Assembly: GCA_900772415.1 (NCBI GenBank)
Contig: CAAHEC010000055.1
Span: 24,534 to 88,533, forward strand
Source of the DNA: Bacilli bacterium
Lineage (GTDB): Bacteria > Bacillota_I > Bacilli_A > RF39 > UBA660
Length of the DNA: 64,000 bases
Direction: 5' to 3'
Both the position numbers and the translations under genes were made by a program. The notes below the pieces were generated by a model. That model worked only from the letters and a program-made list of their open reading frames with translations, had not been told where the DNA came from and ran no database searches. Of the stretch, positions 15,693 to 25,997 are shown piece after piece. The stretch's first letter is position 1. Every line of letters begins with the position of its first letter.

Positions 15693-17297
15693 ATGAATAA
15701 CGAATTACTTTGCCGTGATGTTTTAAACCTTATTAATGATTCTAAAACAGAAGTTCTATTAATTGATGTTTTTAATGATTTGGTAACTAGTTTTAACTAT
15801 TTAGATGGAAAATTCAGCGTAAAAGAAAAAGTGCCTTTTACTAGTTATTTAGAGACTGTTAAAACAAATGTTTCGGAAGAATATTTAAAGGATTATATGA
15901 ATGCATTATCTATACCAAAATTAAAGGAAAATCTTAAAAATGGGATTGAAAAGGTTAGTGTAACATATAAAACTTTAAATAATAAGTCTTATACTAATAT
16001 ATCTAAATTAATAAATAATTCATCATCTGATTTAATTCTTTTAGTAATTAAAGAAAATAGTGAAAGCTCTAAGGATAAAGATACAACTTCACTAAATGTC
16101 AGATTTAATAGTCTAGTTGATTTAGTGGCGGATTCTATTATTAAAGTACAAAACATATTTTCTTTAGAAGAAAAATCTTTATCTAATACAAAAAATTTGG
16201 AAGAGTATATTTCTTCGGTATTTAATAACTTAACTAGTAGCTATGAAGAAGTTAAAAAAGCGGTTAATAAAACGTATTTGAACGTAACTTCAAGAAAAGA
16301 TGACGTTATACTTATAATAGATGATGACATGATAACAAGAAACATGATAAAAAAAATATTCGATGGAATATATAAAACAATTATGTTATCTAATGGAAAA
16401 GAGGCTTTGGAATATTTGGAAGAAAATAAAAACAAAGGCCTTACAACATCATCAGATCATATAGTGGCAATATTTCTTGACCTTACTATGCCTGTTTTAG
16501 ATGGTTTTGCGGTTTTAGAGTATTTAAGTAAGAAAAATTATTTAACTAAAATACCTGTCGTTATTATCTCTGGTGATTATGAAAAAGAAACCAAGGCCAG
16601 GGTATATAACTATAATATAGCAGATATGCTTGAAAAACCTTTTGATTTTGAAATAGTAAAGCATAGGATTAGTAATTTTATAAATCTTTATAAATCTAGT
16701 AATTCACTAAATAATTTAGTAAATAATCAAAATGAAGAAATAATTGATTTGATAAATCCATTTGTAGAAGCCTATTTGTATGATTATAAAGATAATATAG
16801 AACATGTTAAGTCATATATCGATAAACTCGCTACTATGGTTATGAAGGATTATCCTGAGTATAATTTAACTTTGGAAAAAATAGAAAAAATAAAGGATGC
16901 ATCTAAGTATTATGATGTTGGGTTTTATTCTATTCCAAGATCTATACTAAGTAAGAATGGCAACTGGAATAAAGAAGAAATTAAGAAAATAAAAGAATAT
17001 CCTCTTTTCACGTCTAGCATGATTAATTATTTACTTAGCTCGTCGAGTGATTCTTTATTTAAAGAATATAGTATCAATATAGCTAAATATTATCATGAAA
17101 ACTATGATGGAACGGGATATCCAAACGGACTTGTAGAAGATGAGATACCAATAGAATCACAAATTGCGTCTATTGCAATTATGTATAATAATTTAAGAAG
17201 AAAAGGCTTAGATAAGGCTGAAAGTATAATAGTAAGTAAATCCGGAAAAATGTTTAACCCTAAATTGATAGAAAGTTTTGCTAAGGTAACTTTTTAA
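15693..17297 (+). CDS. response regulator with a central receiver and a degenerate HD-GYP domain
   Basis: 534 residues in three parts. Residues 1-200: an unrecognised, possibly PAS-like domain ending in a coiled coil. Residues about 205-325: an intact receiver with DDD at 210-212, phosphoacceptor Asp263 (FLDLTMP), ISGD and EKPF. Residues about 345-534: the HD-GYP fold (YHENYDGTGYPNGL is clear) but the metal ligands are largely lost: the HDIGK motif reads YYDVGF, the first His of the HH pair is Tyr, and the final D-x-x-D is replaced. Cyclic-di-GMP hydrolysis is therefore unlikely; a protein-binding or signalling role fits better. Confidence 0.8.
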   Translation: MNNELLCRDVLNLINDSKTEVLLIDVFNDLVTSFNYLDGKFSVKEKVPFTSYLETVKTNVSEEYLKDYMNALSIPKLKENLKNGIEKVSVTYKTLNNKSYTNISKLINNSSSDLILLVIKENSESSKDKDTTSLNVRFNSLVDLVADSIIKVQNIFSLEEKSLSNTKNLEEYISSVFNNLTSSYEEVKKAVNKTYLNVTSRKDDVILIIDDDMITRNMIKKIFDGIYKTIMLSNGKEALEYLEENKNKGLTTSSDHIVAIFLDLTMPVLDGFAVLEYLSKKNYLTKIPVVIISGDYEKETKARVYNYNIADMLEKPFDFEIVKHRISNFINLYKSSNSLNNLVNNQNEEIIDLINPFVEAYLYDYKDNIEHVKSYIDKLATMVMKDYPEYNLTLEKIEKIKDASKYYDVGFYSIPRSILSKNGNWNKEEIKKIKEYPLFTSSMINYLLSSSSDSLFKEYSINIAKYYHENYDGTGYPNGLVEDEIPIESQIASIAIMYNNLRRKGLDKAESIIVSKSGKMFNPKLIESFAKVTF

Positions 17298-17321
17298 TAT
17301 TAGAAAAGTAGGAGAATTAAT

Positions 17322-19199
17322 ATGAAAACAACTTTATTTTCCAGCATAGGATTTACTATTTGTGGATTAATATTTTTATTTTTAGTTTTAATTATGTATT
17401 TATCAAAGAAAAAATATGATAGTTTAGAGAATAAAATTTATCGTTTTATGCTTTATTTAACGATTGCTCTTTTGTTTATAGAACTTATATTTGCAATTAG
17501 TATGCATTATGCAAAACACACTGGTATATTTAATGAAATAATAGCAAGATCATATCTTTTAGGTTGCATAATTTGGGTTACATGTTTAATAGTTTATATA
17601 TGGAGTTTAGGGAAAAAAAGCCAGATAAAACAGAATACGAAAAAATATAAAAAAATAATAACAATAGTAATAATAGTTATTGATTTAATTTTATTTATAA
17701 TATCGTGTTTTTTACCAGTTAATTATTTTGGAGGTAATGGAAAACTTTATGTAATAGGTGGGGATGCTGCTATTATACTTTATATATTAGGATTTTTATT
17801 AACTGTTATTTTAATGATATCATTATTTAAAAATAAAATGCAAATTCCATATAAACAAAGGTTACCACTTTATTTTTCTTTAGTTTTATTTGTTGTAGTA
17901 ACATTTATACAGCTTATATATAATTATGATTTTAATGATTTATCATATATATTTTCAGTTGGGGTTGTTTCAATGTATTTTACAATCGAAAGTCAAGATA
18001 ATAAGCTAGTTGAAGAACTTAAAGCAGCTAAAGATAAAGCTGTTTTAGCGGACAAGGCAAAAACAGAATTTTTAACTAATATGTCACATGAAATAAGGAC
18101 CCCCATGAATACTATTTTAGGATTTAGTCAGTCACTTTTAAAGGAAGAAAATTTAACTGAAAAAAACGTAAAAAATGATGCTAAAAATATTTATGAAGCT
18201 TCAAAAAGTTTGCTTGACTTAATTAATAACATATTAGATATATCTAGAATAGAATCTGGAAAAGAGAAAAAAGAAGAAAAAGAATACTTACTTGAAAGCC
18301 TTGTATTTGAGTTAAACAGCACAGTATCATCTAAGATAAATAAAGATGATTTAAGGTTTAAAATAGATATTAATCAAAATATGCCAAGTAAATTTTATGG
18401 AGATTATTCAAAAATATATAAAATACTTTTATGTACACTAATTAATGCAATTAATTATACAAATTTTGGGGAAGTTAAGTTAGAAATTGATGGCATTAAT
18501 GAAAAAGATGGCTATTATCTTTCTTTTGTTATTTCAAATACTGGTCATGCCATGAAAACAGAAAACTTTGAAAAAGATTTTAATGATTTTGTAAAGTTAG
18601 GAAATAGTACTCAAAATAACATAGATAGTGTAACACTAGGCCTTATTATAGCTAAAAGATTAGTTAACATATTAGATGGTAAATTTGAGTTTAAAAACGA
18701 AATTGGTAAAGGTACTAAATACTTTGTTAAAATAAAACAGCAAGTTATATCAGACACAAAAATAGGAGATATATTTTTAAACGATAAAAAAACATCTACA
18801 TTAAATGATATTTTAGATTTATCTAATTATCATGTTTTAATAGTCGATGATAATGATATTAACATTAAACTAGCCAGTAGATTGTTAAGTCAGTATAAGT
18901 TTAAAATATCAACTGCAAAAAGTGGAAATATGTGCTTAGATTTAGTAAAAAATAATAAATATGATATGATTTTTCTAGATCATATGATGCCAGAGATGGA
19001 TGGTATTACAACGATGAGACTTTTAAAAGCTTCTGGATACACCATTCCTCCAGTCATTGCATTAACTGCTAATTCTTATGATGGAATAAGAGAAAAATAT
19101 ATAAGTGAAGGCTTTAGTGATTATTTATCAAAACCAATAAATTTTAAGGATTTAAACAAGATAATTACTAAGTTCTTTAGTAATAAGATGGGAGAGTAG
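17322..19199 (+). CDS. hybrid histidine kinase with degenerate ATP-binding boxes (likely pseudokinase)
   Basis: 625 residues: about seven N-terminal membrane segments (1-225), a HisKA domain with His256 (MSHEIRTPMN), a HATPase_c-like domain and a C-terminal receiver with phosphoacceptor Asp553 (FLDHMMPEMDG). The N box is readable (TLINAINYT), but the G1 box reads SNTGHAM instead of DTGxGI and the G2 box reads VTLGLI instead of GTGLGL. It probably cannot phosphorylate by itself yet keeps His and Asp acceptors. It is paralogous to the next gene, which is intact, and may be phosphorylated by it or act as its phosphatase or regulator. Confidence 0.85.
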   Translation: MKTTLFSSIGFTICGLIFLFLVLIMYLSKKKYDSLENKIYRFMLYLTIALLFIELIFAISMHYAKHTGIFNEIIARSYLLGCIIWVTCLIVYIWSLGKKSQIKQNTKKYKKIITIVIIVIDLILFIISCFLPVNYFGGNGKLYVIGGDAAIILYILGFLLTVILMISLFKNKMQIPYKQRLPLYFSLVLFVVVTFIQLIYNYDFNDLSYIFSVGVVSMYFTIESQDNKLVEELKAAKDKAVLADKAKTEFLTNMSHEIRTPMNTILGFSQSLLKEENLTEKNVKNDAKNIYEASKSLLDLINNILDISRIESGKEKKEEKEYLLESLVFELNSTVSSKINKDDLRFKIDINQNMPSKFYGDYSKIYKILLCTLINAINYTNFGEVKLEIDGINEKDGYYLSFVISNTGHAMKTENFEKDFNDFVKLGNSTQNNIDSVTLGLIIAKRLVNILDGKFEFKNEIGKGTKYFVKIKQQVISDTKIGDIFLNDKKTSTLNDILDLSNYHVLIVDDNDINIKLASRLLSQYKFKISTAKSGNMCLDLVKNNKYDMIFLDHMMPEMDGITTMRLLKASGYTIPPVIALTANSYDGIREKYISEGFSDYLSKPINFKDLNKIITKFFSNKMGE

Positions 19200-19202
19200 G
19201 TT

Positions 19203-21053
19203 ATGTTAACTGGATTAATACTTACTATAGGAAGTTTATTATTTGCGATATTACTTTTTATAGTTTACTTTTCTAAACAAAGATTTTTATCTATAAGAAA
19301 CAAAATATACCGTTATATGTTAGTAGTTGAAATGGCTCTTTTAGTATCTGAAATAGTAGCTACTTTATCATTAAAATATTATAATAATGAAGTATTTAAT
19401 TTGTTTTTGCATAGAATTCACTGGTCTACTGGTATATTATGGTTTTCACTTTTATATTATTATAGTTTGGTTTTTTTAAACAACATAGATAAAGATAACC
19501 TAATTGATATAATAACATTAAATAAAAAAGTAAAAATAATAAGTTTAATATTTTTAATTTTAGGTTTTATATATTTTTTAGTTCCGTTTGAAAGATTAGA
19601 TCCTAATAATATATCTTATATACCAGGCCCTGCTTCATTTTACGTTTTATTGTTTTGCGCTTTTGTAGTATTTTTAATATCGATTTATACTTTAAAAAAT
19701 ACATCTAATGTACCTTTTAGAAAAAAACTATCAATATGGCTTATGATAATAGAATTAGTTATAATATTTGCTCTTCAATTATTATTTCCAACTACTGCTT
19801 TTTCTGCTATGGGTGCAGCAATTCAAATGTATTTTCTATATTTTAATATAGAAAACCCTGACTTAAAAATAATAAATGAGTTAGAAACTTTGAAAGATGA
19901 AATAGAAAGATCTAATAAAGCGAAGTCTGACTTTTTATTTAATATGTCTCATGAGATAAGAAGTCCGATGAATGCAATAGTAGGATTAAGTGAAAGCCTT
20001 GTTAATAATCCTAATTTTCATTTAGAAGAAGCAAAATCTGATATTAAACACATAGCTTCTGCCGGAAATAACTTACTTGATATAATAAATAATATATTAG
20101 ATATATCAAAAATAGAATCTGGCAGGGAATCTTTGGATTTAAAAGAATACTCGATTGGTAACATATTAATGGAATTATCTTCTATAATAGATGCTAGATT
20201 ATCAGATAAACCAGTTAAATTGATAATGGAAGTAGATAGTAATATTCCATCGAAACTATATGGTGATTCTACCAAGATATTTCAAATACTTCTTAATATA
20301 TTAACTAATTCCGTTAAGTATACCGAAGTTGGAAAAATTAAGCTTTCTTTAACATTTGATACTAGTAATGATCTATGTAATTTGCATTTTAAGATATCTG
20401 ATACAGGTTTTGGAATAAAAAAAGAAGACTATGATAAATTATTTGAAAAATTTTCAAGACTTGATACTGCAACTGAAAAGGAAATAGAAGGTACTGGGTT
20501 GGGTCTTGTTATAACAAAAAAATATGTTGATCTGATGAAGGGAAAAATTTGGTTTGAAAGTGAATATGAGGTAGGTACAACGTTTTTTATTGATATAACA
20601 CAAAAAATAATTGATAGTAAAAAATTAGGAACTATTACCGAACCTATAAAAAGTGATAACAATATTAATTATTTAGACTTAACTGGTAAAAGGATTTTAA
20701 TAGTAGATGATAATAAACTTAATATAAAAGTAGCTACAAGAATTTTAAGTTCATATAAATTTACAATTGATACTTGTGAAAATGGTAAGGACTGTATTTA
20801 TAAAGTTAAAGAAGGAATTAAATATGATATGATTTTTATAGATCATATGATGCCAGAGATGGATGGTATAGAAGTTATGCATGTCTTAAAAAAGCTAGAG
20901 GGTTACACCATTCCACCACTTGTTGCATTAACTGCAAATGCCATTACTGGAATGAAAGAGATGTATTTAAAAGAGGGATTTGATGAATATTTATCTAAGC
21001 CAATAAATATATCTGAATTAAATAAAATAATAGAAAAATATTTTAAAAAATAG
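19203..21053 (+). CDS. hybrid histidine kinase, intact
   Basis: 616 residues with the same plan as its upstream paralogue: about seven membrane segments (1-215) without a large extracellular domain, HisKA with His250 (MSHEIRSPMN), HATPase_c with complete boxes (DTGFGI, EGTGLGL) and a receiver with Asp547. It starts 3 nt after the previous stop. Presumed autokinase of the local phosphorelay His250-Asp547-HPt-response regulator. The membrane part may sense a lipophilic or envelope signal. Confidence 0.88.
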   Translation: MLTGLILTIGSLLFAILLFIVYFSKQRFLSIRNKIYRYMLVVEMALLVSEIVATLSLKYYNNEVFNLFLHRIHWSTGILWFSLLYYYSLVFLNNIDKDNLIDIITLNKKVKIISLIFLILGFIYFLVPFERLDPNNISYIPGPASFYVLLFCAFVVFLISIYTLKNTSNVPFRKKLSIWLMIIELVIIFALQLLFPTTAFSAMGAAIQMYFLYFNIENPDLKIINELETLKDEIERSNKAKSDFLFNMSHEIRSPMNAIVGLSESLVNNPNFHLEEAKSDIKHIASAGNNLLDIINNILDISKIESGRESLDLKEYSIGNILMELSSIIDARLSDKPVKLIMEVDSNIPSKLYGDSTKIFQILLNILTNSVKYTEVGKIKLSLTFDTSNDLCNLHFKISDTGFGIKKEDYDKLFEKFSRLDTATEKEIEGTGLGLVITKKYVDLMKGKIWFESEYEVGTTFFIDITQKIIDSKKLGTITEPIKSDNNINYLDLTGKRILIVDDNKLNIKVATRILSSYKFTIDTCENGKDCIYKVKEGIKYDMIFIDHMMPEMDGIEVMHVLKKLEGYTIPPLVALTANAITGMKEMYLKEGFDEYLSKPINISELNKIIEKYFKK

Positions 21054-21064
21054 GAGAATAAATT

Positions 21065-21508
21065 ATGAAAAAAATTATTAAATTATTTACGTGTTTATTA
21101 ATTATAGTAACACTTAGTGGGTGTGGAAGTAAAAAAGCTTTAAAATCTAATGACATTAAAAATAAATTATCAAATTTGGGATTTACGATTAATGATGTTA
21201 CAAGTTATATGGAAGATAAAAATATAAAAAATGTAATTACCGCAAATAACGGGAAATATCAAATAGAATTTTATACTTTTGATTCTAAAAAAGATGCTAA
21301 AAAAGCATATGAAACTAATGTAAAAAACTTCACAATAAATAAGAAAAATAAAAAAGAAAAACATGAAGATAATTATGATAAGTTTACACAAGAATTAAGT
21401 GATACTTATAATATGGTAATAAGATTAAATAACACGCTTTTATATTCATCCATTAACCTAGAATATAAAAGGGATTTAAATAAGACAATTAAAAATTTAG
21501 GTTATTAG
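21065..21508 (+). CDS. small lipoprotein, possible sensor partner
   Basis: 147 residues, lipobox LSGCGS with Cys at about residue 20. The mature part is Lys/Asn-rich with no recognised domain. It lies 11 nt after the hybrid kinase and before a terminator, so it belongs to the phosphorelay operon and could present a signal to the kinases on the outer face of the membrane. Confidence 0.7.
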   Translation: MKKIIKLFTCLLIIVTLSGCGSKKALKSNDIKNKLSNLGFTINDVTSYMEDKNIKNVITANNGKYQIEFYTFDSKKDAKKAYETNVKNFTINKKNKKEKHEDNYDKFTQELSDTYNMVIRLNNTLLYSSINLEYKRDLNKTIKNLGY

Positions 21509-21509
21509 A

Positions 21510-21549
21510 GAAATCAATTTTATCATTTCAAAATGATTTCTTTTTTTTA
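21510..21549 (+). terminator. terminator of the phosphorelay operon
   Basis: Stem GAAATCA/TGATTTC extended by AT pairs, followed by nine T. Confidence 0.8.
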
Positions 21550-21598
21550 TTCGAGTTTTTTAAAAAGTTTTAGCGAACTATTAAGTAGGAGGAAGATG

Positions 21599-23815
21599 AT
21601 GTTAGAAATAAAAAAACTATCTAAATGCTACTTAAAGAAAGAATTTAAAGAAAAAGCTTTAAATAACATAAATTTGAGTTTTAATAAAAATGAATTTGTT
21701 TTTATATTGGGACCTTCTGGAGCAGGTAAGTCAACGCTTTTAAATATAATAGCGGGTTTAGATAGAAAATACGACGGAAAAGTTATTGTTAATAACATGG
21801 ATTTGTCTAAATTAAAAAGTAATGATATGGATTATTATAGAAATAATTATATTGGATTTATATTTCAAAATTATAATTTAATTAATGAATTTACCGTATA
21901 TGAAAACGTTTATTTAGCTATATCTTTAACCAATAGAAATAATAAAAAGGATAAAGTAATTTCTACGTTAGAAAAAGTTGGTTTAAAAGATAAAGTTAAT
22001 TCTTATCCAAATGAATTGTCTGGGGGACAAAAACAACGAGTTGCAATAGCTCGAGCATTAGTAAATGATCCTAGCATAATATTAGCGGACGAGCCAACTG
22101 GGGCTTTAGATTCTTTTATGAGTACAGAAATAATGAATTTAATAAAAAATATATCAAAAAATAAACTAGTTATAATAGTTAGCCATAATGAAAATTTGGC
22201 AAGTAAATATGCAAATAGAACAATAAAGATGTTTGATGGTAAAATAATTAGTGATAGTAGTAAAAATAAGAATAAAAGTAAAAAAGAATTATTTAAATTA
22301 TATAAAACAAAAATGTCATTTGCTGTTAAAATGAAATTTAGTTTAAAAAGCATTAGAAAAAAACTCAAAAGAACAATTTTGACTGTTACTGCTTTAAGTG
22401 TAGGACTTATTGGTATATCACTTGTATTAGCATTATCAAATGGCTTTAAAAGGGAACTTAAAAATTATGAAGTGAATACTTTATCTTCTTTTCCAATAAT
22501 AATAAATAAAAAAATAGAAGACTATAGCGGTAATAATTTAAAGCACAAGGGAAATAAAATTTATAGTCATGATTATAATAGTTTAAATAATATACATATA
22601 AATAAAATAGATAATAATTACATAAACTATTTAAATAAAATAAATAAAAATACTTTTAGATTGGAATTTAATTATTTTACTAAATTCAATATTATGTATG
22701 AAAAAAATAATATGTATAATGTTTTAAACAATACATCAATGAAATCAATTTATAATACTGATAGTTATGATATTGTAAGTGGTAGACTACCCATTGCTAG
22801 TAATGAAATAGTTATTATTTTAGATAAGGATAATAATATATCTAAGGAAATAATAGATATGTTTTTTATAAATAAAAGTGTTTTAGATTATACTGATTTG
22901 ATAGGAAAAAATGTAAAATTAATAAATAATAATGAGTTTTATAATAATTCATTAGAAAATACTTTTACGATAAATAAGGATTTATATAAAATGTATAATA
23001 ATGAGAGTAATTATACATTAAAAATAGTTGGTATATTAAAAGAAAAGGATGATGATATAAATAATTTAATTAATAGTTTTTCTTCTGATAAAAAATATTT
23101 TGGATGTCTTAATTCTTTGGTTAGAAAATATATCATAGTTAATAGTAAAAGTGATATTACTCAATATATAAAAAATACAAATGATAAAGTTTATGTGGAA
23201 AATCTTTATTATGAAAAAGATGAATTATTATCCACTTTAGGTTATAATGATAATCCAAGTAGTATATATATTTATCCAAATGATTTTAATTCCAAAAACA
23301 AACTTATTAAAAAATTAGATATATATAATAGAAAATTCAAAAAGAAGGATAAAATCTTATATGTTGATTATTCTAAGGAAGTAAGTGATATAACATATAA
23401 TATGATAAAATCTATAACATCCATTTTAATTGCATTTAGTAGCATATCTTTAATAGTATCATCTATTATGATTGGTATAATAACTTACATATCAGTTTTA
23501 GAAAAAGAAAGACAAATAGGAATATTAAGAGGTTTAGGTACTACTAAAAAAGATATTACTTTAATGTTTTTAACTGAATTATTTCTAATTGGCATATTAT
23601 CTTCATTTTTCTCTATTTTATTAACAAAAATTATAGTAATACCATTAAATATTACTTTATTTAATTTAACAGGTCTTAAAAACGTTGCTTTGTTAAATAT
23701 AAATCATTTTATAATAATCTTTGTAATAAGTGTTTTAATTAATTTAATAGGAGGTTTTATTCCATCTTTATTAGCAAGTAAAAAAGACCCCATTAAGGCT
23801 ATTAATAATAATTAA
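21599..23815 (+). CDS. ABC transporter, fused ATPase and FtsX/MacB-type permease
   Basis: 738 residues from the ATG at 21599, six bases after AGGAGG; the frame is open upstream through the terminator but has no site there. ATPase at 1-225: Walker A GPSGAGKSTL, LSGGQKQR, Walker B ILADEPTGAL, H-loop SHNE. Then a membrane segment (about 265-285), a large extracellular Asn/Lys-rich domain (about 290-610) and three C-terminal membrane segments with the FtsX signature (EKERQIGILRGLG). This is the mechanotransmission class used for peptide or lipoprotein export and antibiotic resistance rather than import. The substrate is unknown. Confidence 0.88.
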   Translation: MLEIKKLSKCYLKKEFKEKALNNINLSFNKNEFVFILGPSGAGKSTLLNIIAGLDRKYDGKVIVNNMDLSKLKSNDMDYYRNNYIGFIFQNYNLINEFTVYENVYLAISLTNRNNKKDKVISTLEKVGLKDKVNSYPNELSGGQKQRVAIARALVNDPSIILADEPTGALDSFMSTEIMNLIKNISKNKLVIIVSHNENLASKYANRTIKMFDGKIISDSSKNKNKSKKELFKLYKTKMSFAVKMKFSLKSIRKKLKRTILTVTALSVGLIGISLVLALSNGFKRELKNYEVNTLSSFPIIINKKIEDYSGNNLKHKGNKIYSHDYNSLNNIHINKIDNNYINYLNKINKNTFRLEFNYFTKFNIMYEKNNMYNVLNNTSMKSIYNTDSYDIVSGRLPIASNEIVIILDKDNNISKEIIDMFFINKSVLDYTDLIGKNVKLINNNEFYNNSLENTFTINKDLYKMYNNESNYTLKIVGILKEKDDDINNLINSFSSDKKYFGCLNSLVRKYIIVNSKSDITQYIKNTNDKVYVENLYYEKDELLSTLGYNDNPSSIYIYPNDFNSKNKLIKKLDIYNRKFKKKDKILYVDYSKEVSDITYNMIKSITSILIAFSSISLIVSSIMIGIITYISVLEKERQIGILRGLGTTKKDITLMFLTELFLIGILSSFFSILLTKIIVIPLNITLFNLTGLKNVALLNINHFIIIFVISVLINLIGGFIPSLLASKKDPIKAINNN

Positions 23816-23842
23816 CTGTGTTATAATTTAATGGGTGATACT

Positions 23843-24223
23843 ATGAAAGTACTAACTATAAAACAGCCATGGGCAAGTTTAATTATTAATTCTTATAAAA
23901 AATATGAATTCAGAAGTTGGAAGACTAATTATCGAGGAAAGATACTAATTCATGCTGGGAAGTCATTAGAAAAAGATATGTTAAATAGATTTAAAGATTA
24001 TAATTTGGATATTGATTTAGGTTATATAATAGGTGAAGCTTATCTTGAAGATTGTATTTTGGTAACAGAAAAATTTCAGGATAAGTTAAGAAAGATAGAT
24101 AGCGTAGTTTATGCTAGAAGTAATCATGAAGAAATGTATGCTTGGAAGCTTACAAACATAAAAAAATATAAAGATAAAATACCTATAAATGGAAAACTTG
24201 GATTATGGAATTATAGTAGATGA
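23843..24223 (+). CDS. ASCH domain protein
   Basis: 126 residues from the ATG at 23843 (GGGTGA upstream). MKVLTIKQPWASLI, EFRSWKTNYRGKILIHAGK and PINGKLGLWNY are characteristic of the ASCH/PUA-like fold. Relatives bind or process RNA or modified nucleosides, e.g. YqfB amidohydrolase. No catalytic claim can be made from sequence. Confidence 0.85.
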   Translation: MKVLTIKQPWASLIINSYKKYEFRSWKTNYRGKILIHAGKSLEKDMLNRFKDYNLDIDLGYIIGEAYLEDCILVTEKFQDKLRKIDSVVYARSNHEEMYAWKLTNIKKYKDKIPINGKLGLWNYSR

Positions 24224-24268
24224 TTTTTATCTGTATTTATGATAAAATATACTAAAGGAGAAGATAAA

Positions 24269-25285
24269 ATGTTTACAAATAAAGTAGTGATTAAAGAAAA
24301 AAAGAAAATTAAGAATTATTTAGTAATAGGAATTTTATTATTTATATTATCAATCTTTTTTATTTATTTAGGAGATAAAAAGGATGAAGAATCTTTAAAA
24401 AACGCTAAATCATTGCATGATGTAATAGTTAATAAAAAGGACTCAAAAGAAGATTATTTTTCATATGTAGATGTAAATGATGTTCCATATAAATTTGCGG
24501 TAACAACCGATACTACTGATGCTTATTATTTTGTTTCAGATGGTAAATATATGTACGTTCTATATTTAAGTTTAGATGAATTTAAAAAATTAGATAATGA
24601 AGCTATAAAAGAAAAACCAATTAGAGTAACGGGAAGAACTAAAAGTGTATCAAATGAAATAAAAAAAATAGCACTTGATGTCTATAATAGTGGATTGAGT
24701 GAGGATAATAAAATAGGTATGGATGAGTATGATTTATATTTTGGTTCAGTTTACTTAGATACTAATGAAACAGGGGATGGAAGCTTTTATTTTATAATGT
24801 TTATTTTATCTCTTATGTTTTCAATTATCATAACTTTAATATATCTTTTAGCTAATCATAGATTTAAAAAAGGTATTAAAAAATTATCTAAAGATGAAAT
24901 AAACGCAATTGATAATGAATTAAATAGTAAGGATTCATTTTACTATGAAGTAGCTCATTTATCATTAACCAATAATTATATAGTTAATTTAGGCGCGTCG
25001 TTTGATGTTATTAAGTATAGTGATATAATATGGCTTTATACGTATACAATTAAAACTAGAGGTGTGGTTACATCATCTTCTATAATAGCATTTACAAATG
25101 ATGGAAAAAAGCATAGTATTGCAAATATAAGTTTAATATCAAAAGCAAAAAAGGAGGCCTTTGAAGAAATATTTAACACCATTTTATCAAAAAATCACGA
25201 TATAATAGTTGGCATTGATAAGGATTCATCAGCTAGGGCAAAAGCTATGTTAAAGGAAATAAAACAAAATAAAAGAAAAAAATAA
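24269..25285 (+). CDS. uncharacterised two-span membrane protein
   Basis: 338 residues from the ATG at 24269, eight bases after AAAGGAG (an upstream in-frame ATG at 24239 has no site). Membrane segments at about residues 18-36 and 175-197; the loop between them is extracellular (about 140 residues), and the C-terminal ~140 residues are cytoplasmic with a PH-like strand pattern. Not assigned to a named family. Closed by a hairpin at 25290. Confidence 0.65.
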   Translation: MFTNKVVIKEKKKIKNYLVIGILLFILSIFFIYLGDKKDEESLKNAKSLHDVIVNKKDSKEDYFSYVDVNDVPYKFAVTTDTTDAYYFVSDGKYMYVLYLSLDEFKKLDNEAIKEKPIRVTGRTKSVSNEIKKIALDVYNSGLSEDNKIGMDEYDLYFGSVYLDTNETGDGSFYFIMFILSLMFSIIITLIYLLANHRFKKGIKKLSKDEINAIDNELNSKDSFYYEVAHLSLTNNYIVNLGASFDVIKYSDIIWLYTYTIKTRGVVTSSSIIAFTNDGKKHSIANISLISKAKKEAFEEIFNTILSKNHDIIVGIDKDSSARAKAMLKEIKQNKRKK

Positions 25286-25289
25286 TAAA

Positions 25290-25329
25290 CATTAAAGAAA
25301 CTAATTTTTAGTTTTTTTAATGCTTTTAT
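25290..25329 (+). terminator. hairpin terminator
   Basis: Long AT-rich stem of about 13 bp (25290-25303 with 25309-25322), then CTTTTATTT. The T-run is interrupted. Confidence 0.6.
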
Positions 25330-25358
25330 TTGTAGAAATATAGTTTGTGGAGTAGTAT

Positions 25359-25997
25359 ATGAAAAAGTTTTATAAGAATTATTTAAATAAAAATGAATTA
25401 TTTGACAAAGAAAGATGGATAGGAATATTTTGTCTTATAATAGTAATATCAGGTATGTTTGGTTTTTTATATGAATTTATATTTTATTATTTTAATGGTG
25501 GAATGAAAGAATTTTACTGGCGTGGAGGAAATTTTTTGCCATGGATAAACATATATGCAACAGGTTCTTTAATGATCTATTTTTTAACATATAAACTAAG
25601 AAAAAAACCTTTTTTGGTATTTATAATAAGTATGGTAACAACTGGAATATTAGAATTTGTTTCTGGTTATTTTATGGATATAATTCGTAATGGAAACAGA
25701 TGTTGGGATTATAATAACGAAATATTAAATTTTGGAAATATTGGTGGATTTGTGTGTTTAAGAAGTGTTTTAGTTTTTGGATTATCTAGTCTTCTTTTAA
25801 TTTACGTAGTTGTGCCATTTTGCTTTTATCTAGCTAAAAAATTAAAAAAGAAAACCTTTTTAATGATTAGTATAAGCATGTTTTCCATAATTATGATAGA
25901 TGAACTTTATAATTTAGTAATAGCAAGAGTTTTTAAATTACCAAGAGCTTATAATGTTTATAAAAAAATTGGTTTTAACTTTGTTAGATTTAAATAG
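25359..25997 (+). CDS. putative ABC transporter permease-like membrane protein (CmpB family)
   Basis: 212 residues with about five membrane segments. The pattern GFLYEFIFYYFN, WRGGNFLPWINIYATGS, LEFVSGYFM, CWDYNNE and NFGNIGGFVCLRS matches the PF06541 family annotated as putative ABC transporter type IV permease. No ATPase partner is adjacent, and biochemical function is not established for the family. Confidence 0.7.
   Translation: MKKFYKNYLNKNELFDKERWIGIFCLIIVISGMFGFLYEFIFYYFNGGMKEFYWRGGNFLPWINIYATGSLMIYFLTYKLRKKPFLVFIISMVTTGILEFVSGYFMDIIRNGNRCWDYNNEILNFGNIGGFVCLRSVLVFGLSSLLLIYVVVPFCFYLAKKLKKKTFLMISISMFSIIMIDELYNLVIARVFKLPRAYNVYKKIGFNFVRFK

Noticed and set aside
22003..22368. 121-codon minus-strand open frame
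   Set aside because: Antisense to the ABC ATPase signature and linker; Phe/Leu-rich shadow.
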